NCBI RefSeq assembly: GCF_003951285.1
Contig: NZ_RXFQ01000002.1
Coordinates: 310,001-374,000, forward strand
Direction of reading: 5' to 3'
Length of the DNA stretch: 64,000 nt
From: Variovorax beijingensis
GTDB lineage: Bacteria; Pseudomonadota; Gammaproteobacteria; Burkholderiales; Burkholderiaceae_C
Each line of letters begins with the position of its first letter. Position 1 is the stretch's first letter. The notes under the pieces were generated by a model. It saw nothing but the letters and a program-made list of their open reading frames with translations, was not told the origin of the DNA and did not search any database. The translations under genes were made by a program, and so were the position numbers. Shown here one piece after another: positions 25,594 to 33,812 of this stretch.

Positions 25594-27054
25594 TCATTCC
25601 TTGGCGGACGGCAGCCGGCTGCCGCGCCGGTGCAGCACCGCCACCAGCAGCGCCGACGCCATCAGGTAGGCCAGCGCCACGCCAAAGGCGGCGCCATGAT
25701 TGCCGGGCGCGCCGCCCAGCCGCCCGTAGAAGAGGACGCCGATCAGCGCCACCCCCAGCGCATTGCCCGCCTGCTGCACCATCGACAGCACACCCGAGGC
25801 CACGCCCGCATGCTGCGCAGGCAAGCCGGCCAGCACGGTCGACACCAGCGGTGCCATCACCATGCCGAGGCCGGCGCCCTGCACGGCCAGCAGCGGCACC
25901 ATCCATGCCACCACGTGCGCATGGCCCGGCGCCACATTGACAAGCTGCAGCGCATGGCCCGCCGCCAGCACGAGCGCGCCGAGCGCAATGGGCGGCTTGC
26001 CGCCGAAGCGGCGTGCGAGCCGAGCCCCGGCCATCGAGGTTGCGAAGAAGCCGATCGCCAGCGCGGTGAAGACCAGGCCCGAGCCGAGCGGATCCAGCGC
26101 AAGGCCTTGCTGCAGATAGAGCGCAAGCACGAAATAGAACGAGGCATTGCCGACGTAGAAGGCCAGCGTGGTGAGCAGCCCCGTGACGAAGCGGCTGTTC
26201 GCGAACAGCGCCGGCGCCACCAGCGGCGCACCGCCGCGCGCCGCGAGCCTTCGCTGCTGGCGCCCGAACACGGCCCACAGCGGCACCGCGGCCGCAAGGC
26301 ACAGCCAGCTCCACAGCGGCCAGCCCTGCTCGCGGCCCTCGACCAGCGGCAGCACCACGGCCACGGAGCTGGCCGCCACCAGCAGCATGCCGGCCAGGTC
26401 GAGCCGGCTCCCGGCGGTGCTGTTGCCGTTCGCCAGCGGCGGAATCACGCGCGGCGCAAGCACCAGTGCCAGCAGGCCGATCGGCAGGTTGATCAGAAAG
26501 CAGCTGCGCCAGCCGAGACCGGCCAGGTCGGCGTGGATCAACAGCCCGCCCACCAGTTGCCCAAGCGTCGCGCTCAGGCCCAGCGTGAGCCCGTAGGCCG
26601 CGAAGGCGCGCGCACGGCTTTCGCCCGTGTAGGCCAGCCCGATCATCGCCAGCACCTGCGGTTGCAGCAGCGCACCGGCCAGGCCCTGCAGCACGCGGGC
26701 CGCCACCAGCAGTTCGGCATTGGGCGCCAGGCCGCATGCGGCGGACGCCAGCGTGAACAGCAGCAGGCCCAGCATGAACATGCGGCGGCGGCCGAGCAGG
26801 TCGCCGAGCCGCCCGCCGGTGATCAGCCCCGCGGCCGTGGCCAGGCCGTAGCCGGCCACCACCATCTGCAAGGTGCCCGCGGAGGCGTGCAGTTCGCGCT
26901 GCATCGAGGGCAGCGCCACGTTCACGATGAAGAAGTCCAGCACCACCAGGAAGGTGCCGCTGAGCATGACCCAGAGGCCGAGGGTGCCGGCGCCGCGGCT
27001 CGCGGCGGAGGAAAGCGATGCCGCCGGGGCGGCGACGTTCGATGGCTGCGACAT
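25594..27054 (-). CDS. DHA2-family (EmrB/QacA-like) MFS efflux transporter
   Basis: 486 residues from the ATG at 27054 (MSQPSNVAAP). The longer frame adds a basic leader. About 14 helices are predicted. Motif 1 (LSGTFLVVLDFFIVNVALPS, with the helix-1 Asp typical of DHA2), motif A (GGRLGDLLGRRRMF) and motif C-like glycine/proline spacing identify a proton-driven drug or solute exporter. No membrane-fusion (EmrA) gene is beside it. A perfect 17-bp palindrome about 39 bp upstream of the start suggests repressor control, but no regulator gene is adjacent. Confidence 0.92.
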   Translation of the reverse strand: MSQPSNVAAPAASLSSAASRGAGTLGLWVMLSGTFLVVLDFFIVNVALPSMQRELHASAGTLQMVVAGYGLATAAGLITGGRLGDLLGRRRMFMLGLLLFTLASAACGLAPNAELLVAARVLQGLAGALLQPQVLAMIGLAYTGESRARAFAAYGLTLGLSATLGQLVGGLLIHADLAGLGWRSCFLINLPIGLLALVLAPRVIPPLANGNSTAGSRLDLAGMLLVAASSVAVVLPLVEGREQGWPLWSWLCLAAAVPLWAVFGRQQRRLAARGGAPLVAPALFANSRFVTGLLTTLAFYVGNASFYFVLALYLQQGLALDPLGSGLVFTALAIGFFATSMAGARLARRFGGKPPIALGALVLAAGHALQLVNVAPGHAHVVAWMVPLLAVQGAGLGMVMAPLVSTVLAGLPAQHAGVASGVLSMVQQAGNALGVALIGVLFYGRLGGAPGNHGAAFGVALAYLMASALLVAVLHRRGSRLPSAKE

Positions 27055-27092
27055 GATGGCATCGAGTGTTGGGCTGGCGCGGCGCCGGGGCA

Positions 27093-27109
27093 ATGACCTC
27101 TGAGGTCAT
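27093..27109. promoter_or_regulatory. Perfect palindrome upstream of the DHA2 carrier
   Basis: ATGACCTC-t-GAGGTCAT, 8-bp arms around one base, 39 bp before the start codon on the minus strand. Size, symmetry and position fit an operator for a homodimeric TetR-, MarR- or GntR-type repressor. No such gene lies next door. Confidence 0.5.
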
Positions 27110-27199
27110 CGCCGGCCCCCAAGGCAGCGGGCGTCGGCAGTTCCAAGCGCCGGATGGGCATGGCACCGGGCGCATGGCGCGCCGCGCAGGCGTTGCCGC

Positions 27200-28267
27200 C
27201 TAGGCGCTCGCCGGAAGGGCCGCCTTGGTCCTGGCCGCGAGCTTGAATTGCGCCGCCGCAAAGCCCCACACCATGCGCGAGGCATCAGGCCCGGCCGGGT
27301 CGCTGAAGAGCAGCTGGGCAGCGCCGCCGCTCCAGGCATGCCCGAGTCCCGCGATCTCGCACAGCACGACCAGCGTGCGGCCCTTGCGCCGGAATTCGGT
27401 CACTCGCATGGCATGCCGCTTGCCCCGCTGCAGCGTGCGCGCGAGCCCCGGCTTGGCGCCGACGGCCGTGGCCCACACGGCTGCGCTGTTGACGGCATTG
27501 CTCGGCGCCACCACGGCATCGGCCTCGCCATGGATCACCAGCATCGGCGGCAGGGTCGCGAACACGGCGGCCGCGCCCATGGCCTTGCCGACCGCGGTGG
27601 TCGGCATCGGCGGCGTGTGCTGCCCGCGCATCGCGCCCAGGGCCGTGGCCGAGGATTTCGCGGCGCCCGGCGCCACGCCCGAATGCATGGCCACGGCGCG
27701 AAAGCGCGCCGGATAGCGCGTGGCCAGCAGCGCGGCCATGCTGGCCCCGGCCGACAGGCCCGCCAGCGCGATGCGTTCACGGTCCACCGGATAGAGCATC
27801 GAGGCCTGGTCGATGGCCGCCATCAAGGTGGCGGCCTCGGCGTCGGCCTTGCCCGAACGCCGCTCATACCAGTTCCAGCAGCCTTGGGGATGGGCCAGCC
27901 TGTCCTGCTCCAGGTAGAGCACCAGGAAGCGCTGGCGCACCGCAAGCGCGTTCATGCGTGTGCTGGCCGCAAAGTCGCGCCCGCTCTGGCCGCAGCCGTG
28001 CAGCATGACCATGAGTGGCAGTTTCTCGCCAGGCTGCAGTTGCAGGTCGGCCGGGCGGAACAGGTGGTAGCCGCGCGCACCGCCAGGCCCCAGCGCCATG
28101 CCGCCGAGCCAGTCGCCCTTGCCCGGCGGCGGCTTGAGCCGTTTGGCGGTTGCGCGCTGCACCTGGCCCGTCACGCGCTTGCTGTTGCCGAGCGTGATCT
28201 TCGTGAGGGCCTTCAGGTTGCGCTCATACGCGCGGGCGAACAGGGAAGCAGTGGAACGACGGGCCAT
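27200..28267 (-). CDS. PHB depolymerase/LpqC-type esterase
   Basis: 355 residues from the ATG at 28267 (MARRSTASLFARAYERN). The alpha/beta-hydrolase core has the oxyanion segment LMVMLHGCGQSGRDFA, the nucleophile elbow GLSAGASM, the acid in HGEADAVV and the catalytic His in GLGHAWSGG. This set matches the Esterase_PHB group used for intracellular or secreted polyhydroxybutyrate and aryl-ester cleavage. There is no Sec signal, so it may act in the cytoplasm on PHB granules or soluble esters. The N-terminal 60 residues are basic. Confidence 0.9.
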   Translation of the reverse strand: MARRSTASLFARAYERNLKALTKITLGNSKRVTGQVQRATAKRLKPPPGKGDWLGGMALGPGGARGYHLFRPADLQLQPGEKLPLMVMLHGCGQSGRDFAASTRMNALAVRQRFLVLYLEQDRLAHPQGCWNWYERRSGKADAEAATLMAAIDQASMLYPVDRERIALAGLSAGASMAALLATRYPARFRAVAMHSGVAPGAAKSSATALGAMRGQHTPPMPTTAVGKAMGAAAVFATLPPMLVIHGEADAVVAPSNAVNSAAVWATAVGAKPGLARTLQRGKRHAMRVTEFRRKGRTLVVLCEIAGLGHAWSGGAAQLLFSDPAGPDASRMVWGFAAAQFKLAARTKAALPASA

Positions 28268-28319
28268 GGGCGCAGTGTGAGGGCAAAGCGCCAGCCGTCC
28301 AAACAAGCGGCGCGAGGCC

Positions 28320-29240
28320 TCAGTAGATCTCCGGCACGATCATGCTGGCCGGCACGGGCTGGCGCAGGTAGTCCGCATGGCGCTCGCGCGCGGGCAGTTC
28401 CACCGGCGGATGCGGTACCTCCTGGTAGGGCAGCTGGCCCAGCAGGTGGCTGATGCAGTTCAGCCGCGCCTTCTTCTTGTCGACCGCCTGCACCACCCAC
28501 CACGGCGCTTCCGCAATGTGGGTGCGCTCCAGCATGATTTCCTTCGCCTTGGTGTATTCCTCCCAGCGGCGTCGGCTTTCGAGGTCCATGGGACTCAGCT
28601 TCCATTGCTTGAGCGGGTCGTGGATGCGCCCGAGAAAGCGCATGTGCTGCTCGTCGTCGGTTATGGAGAACCAGTACTTGATGAGCTTGATGCCCGAGCG
28701 CACCAGCATCTTCTCGAACTCCGGCACGGTGCGGAAGAACTCCTCGTACTCGTCGTCGGTGCAAAAGCCCATCACGCGCTCCACGCCGGCGCGGTTGTAC
28801 CAGCTGCGGTCGAACAGCACCATCTCGCCGGCGGCCGGCAGGTGCGCGGCATAGCGCTGGAAGTACCACTGCGTGCGTTCGCGGTCGTTGGGCGCGGGCA
28901 ACGCGGCCACGCGGGCCACGCGCGGGTTCAGGCGCTGCGTGATGCGCTTGATGACGCCGCCCTTGCCTGCCGCGTCGCGGCCTTCGAAAAGAATGACCAC
29001 CTTCTGCCTGCTGTGCTGCACCCAGTCCTGCAGCTTCACGAGCTCGCCCTGCAGCCGGAACAGTTCCTTGAAGTAGGCCTGGCGCGCGGCCTTGTCGCTC
29101 GTGCGCGACGCGGAGTCGAGGCCGTCGATGTTCCGGTCCTCGATCTCCAGTTCGAGCTCCTCGTCGTAGCTGTCGATCAAGTCGCGGGCGATGCGTTGCA
29201 TCAGGTCTTCGTGGTCTGGAAGTGCGCTCGTCAGCATCAT
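28320..29240 (-). CDS. ppk2: Polyphosphate kinase 2
   Basis: 306 residues counting from the first of two tandem ATGs (29240). An earlier ATG at 29273 is possible, and no Shine-Dalgarno site decides between them. Walker A (LFEGRDAAGKGGVIKRI), the lid-region arginines and Walker B (MVLFDRSWYNRAGVERVMGF) are the PPK2 hallmarks, and YWFSITDDEQHMRF and RTHIAEAPWWVVQA follow. The enzyme transfers phosphate between polyphosphate and nucleoside diphosphates; length and motifs suggest the one-domain class I form. It is divergent from the ZntB-like gene. Confidence 0.94.
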   Translation of the reverse strand: MMLTSALPDHEDLMQRIARDLIDSYDEELELEIEDRNIDGLDSASRTSDKAARQAYFKELFRLQGELVKLQDWVQHSRQKVVILFEGRDAAGKGGVIKRITQRLNPRVARVAALPAPNDRERTQWYFQRYAAHLPAAGEMVLFDRSWYNRAGVERVMGFCTDDEYEEFFRTVPEFEKMLVRSGIKLIKYWFSITDDEQHMRFLGRIHDPLKQWKLSPMDLESRRRWEEYTKAKEIMLERTHIAEAPWWVVQAVDKKKARLNCISHLLGQLPYQEVPHPPVELPARERHADYLRQPVPASMIVPEIY

Positions 29241-29388
29241 GGGGAAAAAGGAGATGTGGGGTGGAACGGGCATGCTGCCCGCCGCACATGACGGTTGCGT
29301 GACGGTCCGCAGGCTGCCGACACGAAGTTGTCACATATGGCGAACACCATCCGGTGCACACCCTCCGTCTTTCCTGATCCAACGCACC

Positions 29389-30501
29389 TTGCCGGCACTC
29401 CATGACCTGGCCGCCAATTCATATGGCGGCGACGAAGCCGGACTGATCTGCGGCTATCTCTTCGACGCCACGGCGCCGGAGCCCGTGCGGGCGATCGACT
29501 CGGCGCAGGCTGCGGCCTGGCTGGACATCAGCTCGGTAGAAGATGGCCCGAGCGCAGCGCCGGGCCGCCCCAAGCAAGCGAGCACCCCCTCGGGGGGCAG
29601 CGAGGACACGAAGTGCCGAGCGTGGGGGTCTGCATTCGTTTGGTTGCACTTCAACCTGAGCCACGCCCAGGCCGAGCGCTGGCTGCTGCGCCATGCGCGC
29701 CTGTCCGACACCTTCTACGAAACGCTGCACGAGGGCCTGCCCTCCACGCGCATCGAGCGCGCCGACGATTCGCTGATCGCCGTCATCAACGACGTGCACT
29801 TCGAGTTCAGCTTCGAGCCCTCGGACATCTCCACCCTCTGGATCAGCGTGGGACCGCGGCTGGTGGTCACGGCGCGCACCAAGCCGCTGCGCTCGGTCGA
29901 CGCGCTGCGAACGGCGGTCAAGGCCGGCGACGCGCCGCGCTCGAGCACCGAGCTGCTCGAGCACCTGCTGCGCGCGCAGGCCGACGTGCTGGTGAAGATC
30001 GTGCGCGGCGTCACTTCGCGCATCGACCGCATCGAGGACGAACTGCTGGCCGGCCGGCTCGACCACAAGCGCGCCCGGCTCGGCGTGCTGCGCCGGCTGC
30101 TGGTGCGGCTGCAACGCCTTTTGGCCCCCGAGCCCGCCGCCCTCTTCCGCCTGCTGCAGGGGCCGCCGGCCTGGATGGCAGAGCCCGATGCGCAGGAGCT
30201 GCGCGGTTCGACCGAGGAGTTTTCGATGGTGCTGCGCGACATGCAGGCGCTGCAGGAGCGCATCAAGCTGCTGCAGGAGGAAATTGCCGCCAACGTGAAC
30301 GAGGACAACAACCGCAGCCTGTTCGTGCTGACGGTGGTGACCGTGCTTGCGCTGCCGATCAACATCCTGGCGGGCCTGTTCGGCATGAACGTGGGCGGCA
30401 TTCCGCTGGCCGAGCACAGGCACGGGTTCTGGATCGTGGTGGCGATCGTCGCGAGCTTCACCGCGGTGGCCGCATGGGCGGCTTTTCGCAAGAAGCGCTG
30501 A
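29389..30501 (+). CDS. ZntB/CorA-like metal transporter with an in-frame repeat insertion
   Basis: 370 residues if the TTG at 29389 (reading LPALHDLAANSYGGDE) is the start. Upstream in-frame ATGs exist at 29239 and 29272 but overlap the PPK2 start region. The family is shown by FVWLHFNLSHA near the N-terminus, the coiled helices (LQERIKLLQEEIAANVNED) and the two C-terminal helices with the GMN pore motif (LAGLFGMNVGGIP). It should move Zn2+ or another divalent ion as a pentamer. Residues 52-81 are encoded by a dispersed palindromic repeat and look foreign to the family. The reading frame stays open, so the protein may still be made. Confidence 0.88.
   Translation: MPALHDLAANSYGGDEAGLICGYLFDATAPEPVRAIDSAQAAAWLDISSVEDGPSAAPGRPKQASTPSGGSEDTKCRAWGSAFVWLHFNLSHAQAERWLLRHARLSDTFYETLHEGLPSTRIERADDSLIAVINDVHFEFSFEPSDISTLWISVGPRLVVTARTKPLRSVDALRTAVKAGDAPRSSTELLEHLLRAQADVLVKIVRGVTSRIDRIEDELLAGRLDHKRARLGVLRRLLVRLQRLLAPEPAALFRLLQGPPAWMAEPDAQELRGSTEEFSMVLRDMQALQERIKLLQEEIAANVNEDNNRSLFVLTVVTVLALPINILAGLFGMNVGGIPLAEHRHGFWIVVAIVASFTAVAAWAAFRKKR
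29545..29630. repeat. Dispersed palindromic repeat inside the ZntB-like gene
   Basis: About 85 bp. It contains CGGGCCGCCCCAAG, a CACCCCCTCGGGGGG palindrome and GACACGAAGTG. The last box and the C5-G5 palindrome recur at 22438-22510, and the first segment recurs in the 60-bp unit near urtD. It is translated in frame as roughly 29 low-complexity residues (Gly, Ser, Pro, Arg-rich). Boundaries are approximate. Confidence 0.75.
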
Positions 30502-30523
30502 GCCGCGTCGGCCGCCGCAGTAA

Positions 30524-30542
30524 TGCTATTTATTTAATAGCA
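30524..30542. repeat. AT-rich hairpin after the ZntB-like gene
   Basis: TGCTATT-tattt-AATAGCA, a perfect 7-bp stem with 5-nt loop, 23 bp past the stop. It is strikingly AT-rich for this genome. It may end or protect the upstream transcript. No poly-T follows. Confidence 0.5.
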
Positions 30543-30598
30543 ATCACAATAGCATCCATGCGCCCGCATCGATGTTCCAGACCCAATAGAATGCAAAT

Positions 30599-31456
30599 GT
30601 GTCCTCCATTCTCAATGCCGATCTGCACTGCCATTCCGTGGTCTCCGACGGCACATTGACGCCCGAAGAACTGGCCGCGCGCGCCGCCGCCAACGGGGTC
30701 GAACTCTGGGCGCTCACCGACCACGACGAGGTCGGCGGCCAGCACCGCGCGGCCGCCGCGGCGCGCGCCAACGGCATCCGCTATCTCACGGGCACCGAAA
30801 TCTCGGTGACCTTCGCCAACGAAACCGTGCACATCGTCGGGCTGGGCTTCGACCCCGATGATGCCGCGATGACGCAGGGCCTCTACGACACGCGCGGCGG
30901 CCGCGGCAAGCGCGCGCAGGAAATGTCCGAGGGGCTGGCCAGGGTGGGCATCCACGGCGCCTACGACGGCGCGCTCAAGTTCGTCGGCAACCCCGAGCTC
31001 ATCTCGCGCACCCACTTCGCGCGCTTCCTGGTCGAGCAGGGGCACTGCCGCGACACCTCCGAGGTGTTCCGCAAGTACCTGACCGAAGGCAAGCCCGGCT
31101 ACGTGCCGCACCGCTGGGCCTCGCTGAAGGACGCGGTGCAATGGATCACGGCCGCCAAGGGCATGGCCGTCATCGCGCATCCGGGGCGCTACAAGTTCAC
31201 CGCCAACGAGGAATACGCGCTGTTCCTCGAATTCAAGGCGCATGGCGGGCAGGCGATCGAGGTCGTCACCGGCAGCCATACGACAGCCGAATACGTCGAG
31301 TACGCCGACAAGGCGCTCGAATTCGATTTCGCCGCCTCGCGCGGCAGCGATTTCCACAGCCCCGACGAAAGCCATTGCGATCTCGGCAAGCTGCCACCGT
31401 TGCCCGGTGCGCTCACGCCGGTGTGGGAACTGCTCAGCCACCGCATCCAGCAGTGA
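30599..31456 (+). CDS. PHP-domain phosphoesterase (RNase AM/nucleoside bisphosphate phosphatase type)
   Basis: 285 residues from a GTG. The PHP metal ligands are all visible: ADLHCHSVVSDG, LTDHDEVGG, the Glu of GTEIS, IAHPGRY and the final RGSDFHSPDES. The length matches E. coli RnaAM/TrpH (YciV), a 5'-3' exonuclease and 3',5'-nucleotide phosphatase that matures 5' ends of rRNAs. The stop overlaps the GTG of the DMT carrier (GTGA). No trp biosynthesis genes are near; trpS lies further along the same strand. Confidence 0.9.
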   Translation: MSSILNADLHCHSVVSDGTLTPEELAARAAANGVELWALTDHDEVGGQHRAAAAARANGIRYLTGTEISVTFANETVHIVGLGFDPDDAAMTQGLYDTRGGRGKRAQEMSEGLARVGIHGAYDGALKFVGNPELISRTHFARFLVEQGHCRDTSEVFRKYLTEGKPGYVPHRWASLKDAVQWITAAKGMAVIAHPGRYKFTANEEYALFLEFKAHGGQAIEVVTGSHTTAEYVEYADKALEFDFAASRGSDFHSPDESHCDLGKLPPLPGALTPVWELLSHRIQQ

Positions 31457-32430
31457 GCCAGAGCCCCGGGCCCGGCAGCGACGGCGCGGCAACGGCGGCA
31501 CTGGCGAATGCCCGCGCCGCGGCGCGCCAGACGCGCGACCTCGAATCCGAACGCATCCTCGCGGGCATCGGCATGGTGCTGGTGGCGGTGGCCTGCTTTG
31601 CCACGCTCGACACCGCCACCAAGACATCCACCGCCGCGGTGCCCATTCTGATGGGCGTGTGGTTCCGCTATGCCTTCCAGGCCGTGGCCACCACCGCGGT
31701 GCTGCTGCCGCGGCACGGCACGGCCCTGCTGCGCACGCAGCATCCGCGCTATCAGCTGCTGCGCGGCGCACTGCTGCTGGTGTCGAGCACGCTGGCCTTC
31801 CTGAGCCTGCGCTACATGCCGCTGGCCGAGTTCACGTCCATCGTGCTCATTGCACCCCTCGTCATCACCCTGCTTGCGGCCACCACGCTCAAGGAGCAGG
31901 TCTCCGCGCTGCGCTGGGTGCTGGTGGCCGGCGGCTTCGCCGGCACGCTGGTCATCCTGCGCCCGGGCGGCGATGCATTCAGCTGGGCCGTGCTGCTGCC
32001 GATCGGGCTGGTGCTGACCAACGCCTGGTTCCAGGTGCTCACGAGCAAGCTGGCGCAGACCGAGAATCCGCTCACGATGCATTTCTATACCGGCTGGGTG
32101 GGCACGCTGATCGCCTCGCTGGCGCTGCCCTTCGTGTGGACGGCCCTGCCCTCGTGGCACTGGTGGGCCTTGCTGTGCCTCATGGGATTCATGGGCACGG
32201 TGGGACACTTCATCCTCATCCTGGCCTACCAGCGCGCGCCCGCATCCACGCTCACGCCGTACCTCTATGCACAGATCGCCTTTGCCATGCTCGGCGGCTG
32301 GCTGGTCTTTTTCCACGTGCCCGACCGCTTCTCGCTCGTCGGCATGTCGATGATCGCCGTGTGCGGCGCGGCCGGCGCCTGGCTCACGGTGCGCGAGCGC
32401 CGCGTGCCGATCGAGCCGGCCGAATCCTGA
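31453..32430 (+). CDS. DMT-family (EamA) transporter
   Basis: 325 residues from a GTG overlapping the previous stop. Two EamA repeats give ten helices (for example GIGMVLVAVACFATLDTATK at helix 1 and TSIVLIAPLVITLLAATTLK). A hydrophilic N-terminal leader of about 35 residues precedes the first helix. Substrates in this family are small metabolites such as amino acids. The overlap with the PHP gene and the 15-bp gap to the YciO-like gene suggest one operon. Confidence 0.88.
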   Translation: MSQSPGPGSDGAATAALANARAAARQTRDLESERILAGIGMVLVAVACFATLDTATKTSTAAVPILMGVWFRYAFQAVATTAVLLPRHGTALLRTQHPRYQLLRGALLLVSSTLAFLSLRYMPLAEFTSIVLIAPLVITLLAATTLKEQVSALRWVLVAGGFAGTLVILRPGGDAFSWAVLLPIGLVLTNAWFQVLTSKLAQTENPLTMHFYTGWVGTLIASLALPFVWTALPSWHWWALLCLMGFMGTVGHFILILAYQRAPASTLTPYLYAQIAFAMLGGWLVFFHVPDRFSLVGMSMIAVCGAAGAWLTVRERRVPIEPAES

Positions 32431-32445
32431 TCAGGAGTCTTTTTC

Positions 32446-33081
32446 ATGGCCCAGTATTTCGAAGTCCACCCCGAGAACCCGCAGCAGCGGCTGCTGAAGC
32501 AGGCTGCCGCGCTGCTGCAGCGCGGAGAGATCGTGGCCGTGCCCACCGATTCGAGCTACGCGCTGGCCTGCCACCTCGACGACAAGGATGCGGTCGACCA
32601 GCTGCGCCGCATCCGCCAGGTCGACGAGAAGCACCACCTCACGCTCATCTGCCGCGACCTGAGCGAGCTGGCCAACTACGCGCGCGTCGACAACAAGCAG
32701 TACCGGCTGCTGAAGGCCGCCACGCCCGGGCCTTACACCTTCCTGCTCGAGGCCACCAAGGAAGTGCCGCGGCGCGTGAGCCATCCGCAGCGCAAGACCA
32801 TCGGCCTGCGCGTGCCCGACCACAGGGTGCTGCTCGAACTGCTGATGCTGCACGGCGCACCGCTCCTGGCCACCACCTTGATCGCGCCCGGCGAGACCGA
32901 GGCGCTGAACGACGCGCAGACCATCCGCGAGCGTTTCGAAAAGCAGATCGGCGCCGTCATCGACGCCGGCGCCTGCCCTTCGCAACCCACCACCGTGGTG
33001 GACCTCACGCCCATGGGCACGGGCGACGATCCGGTGGTGGTGCGGCAGGGCCGCGGCGCGCTGGCGGTGCTTGGCCTCTGA
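32446..33081 (+). CDS. Sua5/YciO/YrdC-family protein (YciO type)
   Basis: 211 residues. The fold is shown by EIVAVPTDSSYALACHL, the KHHLTLICRDLSELANYAR block, TPGPYTFLLEATKEVPRR and the TIGLRVPDH motif. TsaC/Sua5 makes threonylcarbamoyl-AMP for tRNA t6A37. YciO is a paralogue with a similar but less certain role. The spelling and length here fit YciO better. It is followed by the M50 protease with a 43-bp gap. Confidence 0.88.
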   Translation: MAQYFEVHPENPQQRLLKQAAALLQRGEIVAVPTDSSYALACHLDDKDAVDQLRRIRQVDEKHHLTLICRDLSELANYARVDNKQYRLLKAATPGPYTFLLEATKEVPRRVSHPQRKTIGLRVPDHRVLLELLMLHGAPLLATTLIAPGETEALNDAQTIRERFEKQIGAVIDAGACPSQPTTVVDLTPMGTGDDPVVVRQGRGALAVLGL

Positions 33082-33124
33082 CAAGCGGCACCGCAGCGTT
33101 CACTCCGTCTGACACAATCGCCCA

Positions 33125-33796
33125 GTGGATATTTCCAACCTGATACAGACCGTACTTATTTACGCTTTGCCCGTGGTCTTCGCGATCACGGTGCACGAGG
33201 CGGCGCACGGCTATGTGGCGCGCCACCTCGGCGACAACACCGCCGAGGTGATGGGCCGCGTCACGCTCAACCCGATGAAGCACATCGACCCCATCGGGAC
33301 CATCCTGATGCCGCTGATGCTGTACTTCGCAACCTCCGGGGCCTTCCTGTTCGGCTATGCCAAGCCGGTGCCGGTGAACTTCGGGCGGCTGCGCCATCCG
33401 AAGCGCGACATGATCTGGGTCGCTCTGGCAGGGCCAGCGTCCAACTTCGTGCAGGCCATCCTCTGGGCGCTGGTGTTCGTGGGGCTTGTTGCGGCCGGCA
33501 TCGATGAAACCTTTTTCATCAAGATGGCACAGGGCGGCGTGCTGGTCAATCTCGTGATGTGGGCCTTCAACCTCTTTCCGCTGCCTCCGCTCGACGGCGG
33601 CCGCGTGCTCGCAGGCCTGCTTCCCAACGGGCCGGCGCAGAATTTCCTGGCGCGCATCGAGCCCTTCGGTTTCTTCATCGTGATGGGCCTGGTGCTCGCG
33701 GGCATCGTCAGCACCTTCTGGCTGCGTCCGCTGATGGACGTCGGCTATGCGGCCATCAACCTGTTCATCTCCCCTTTCACGGCATTGCTGCGTTAA
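33125..33796 (+). CDS. Site-2 protease family (M50) membrane metalloprotease
   Basis: 223 residues from a GTG. The zinc motif HEAAHGYVARHLGD lies in the first helix region, and the distal Asp motif PLPPLDGGRVLAG completes the active site. About six helices, and no PDZ domain, as in the short FtsX-independent family often called YwhC-like. The substrate is unknown. It sits between the YciO-like gene and trpS. Confidence 0.9.
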   Translation: MDISNLIQTVLIYALPVVFAITVHEAAHGYVARHLGDNTAEVMGRVTLNPMKHIDPIGTILMPLMLYFATSGAFLFGYAKPVPVNFGRLRHPKRDMIWVALAGPASNFVQAILWALVFVGLVAAGIDETFFIKMAQGGVLVNLVMWAFNLFPLPPLDGGRVLAGLLPNGPAQNFLARIEPFGFFIVMGLVLAGIVSTFWLRPLMDVGYAAINLFISPFTALLR

Positions 33797-33812
33797 GTTG
33801 TCCTCTCCTGCC

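Noticed and set aside
24127-27096. 989-residue open frame on the plus strand
   Set aside because: It is antisense to urtA and the DHA2 carrier; composition is low-complexity and no motif is present.
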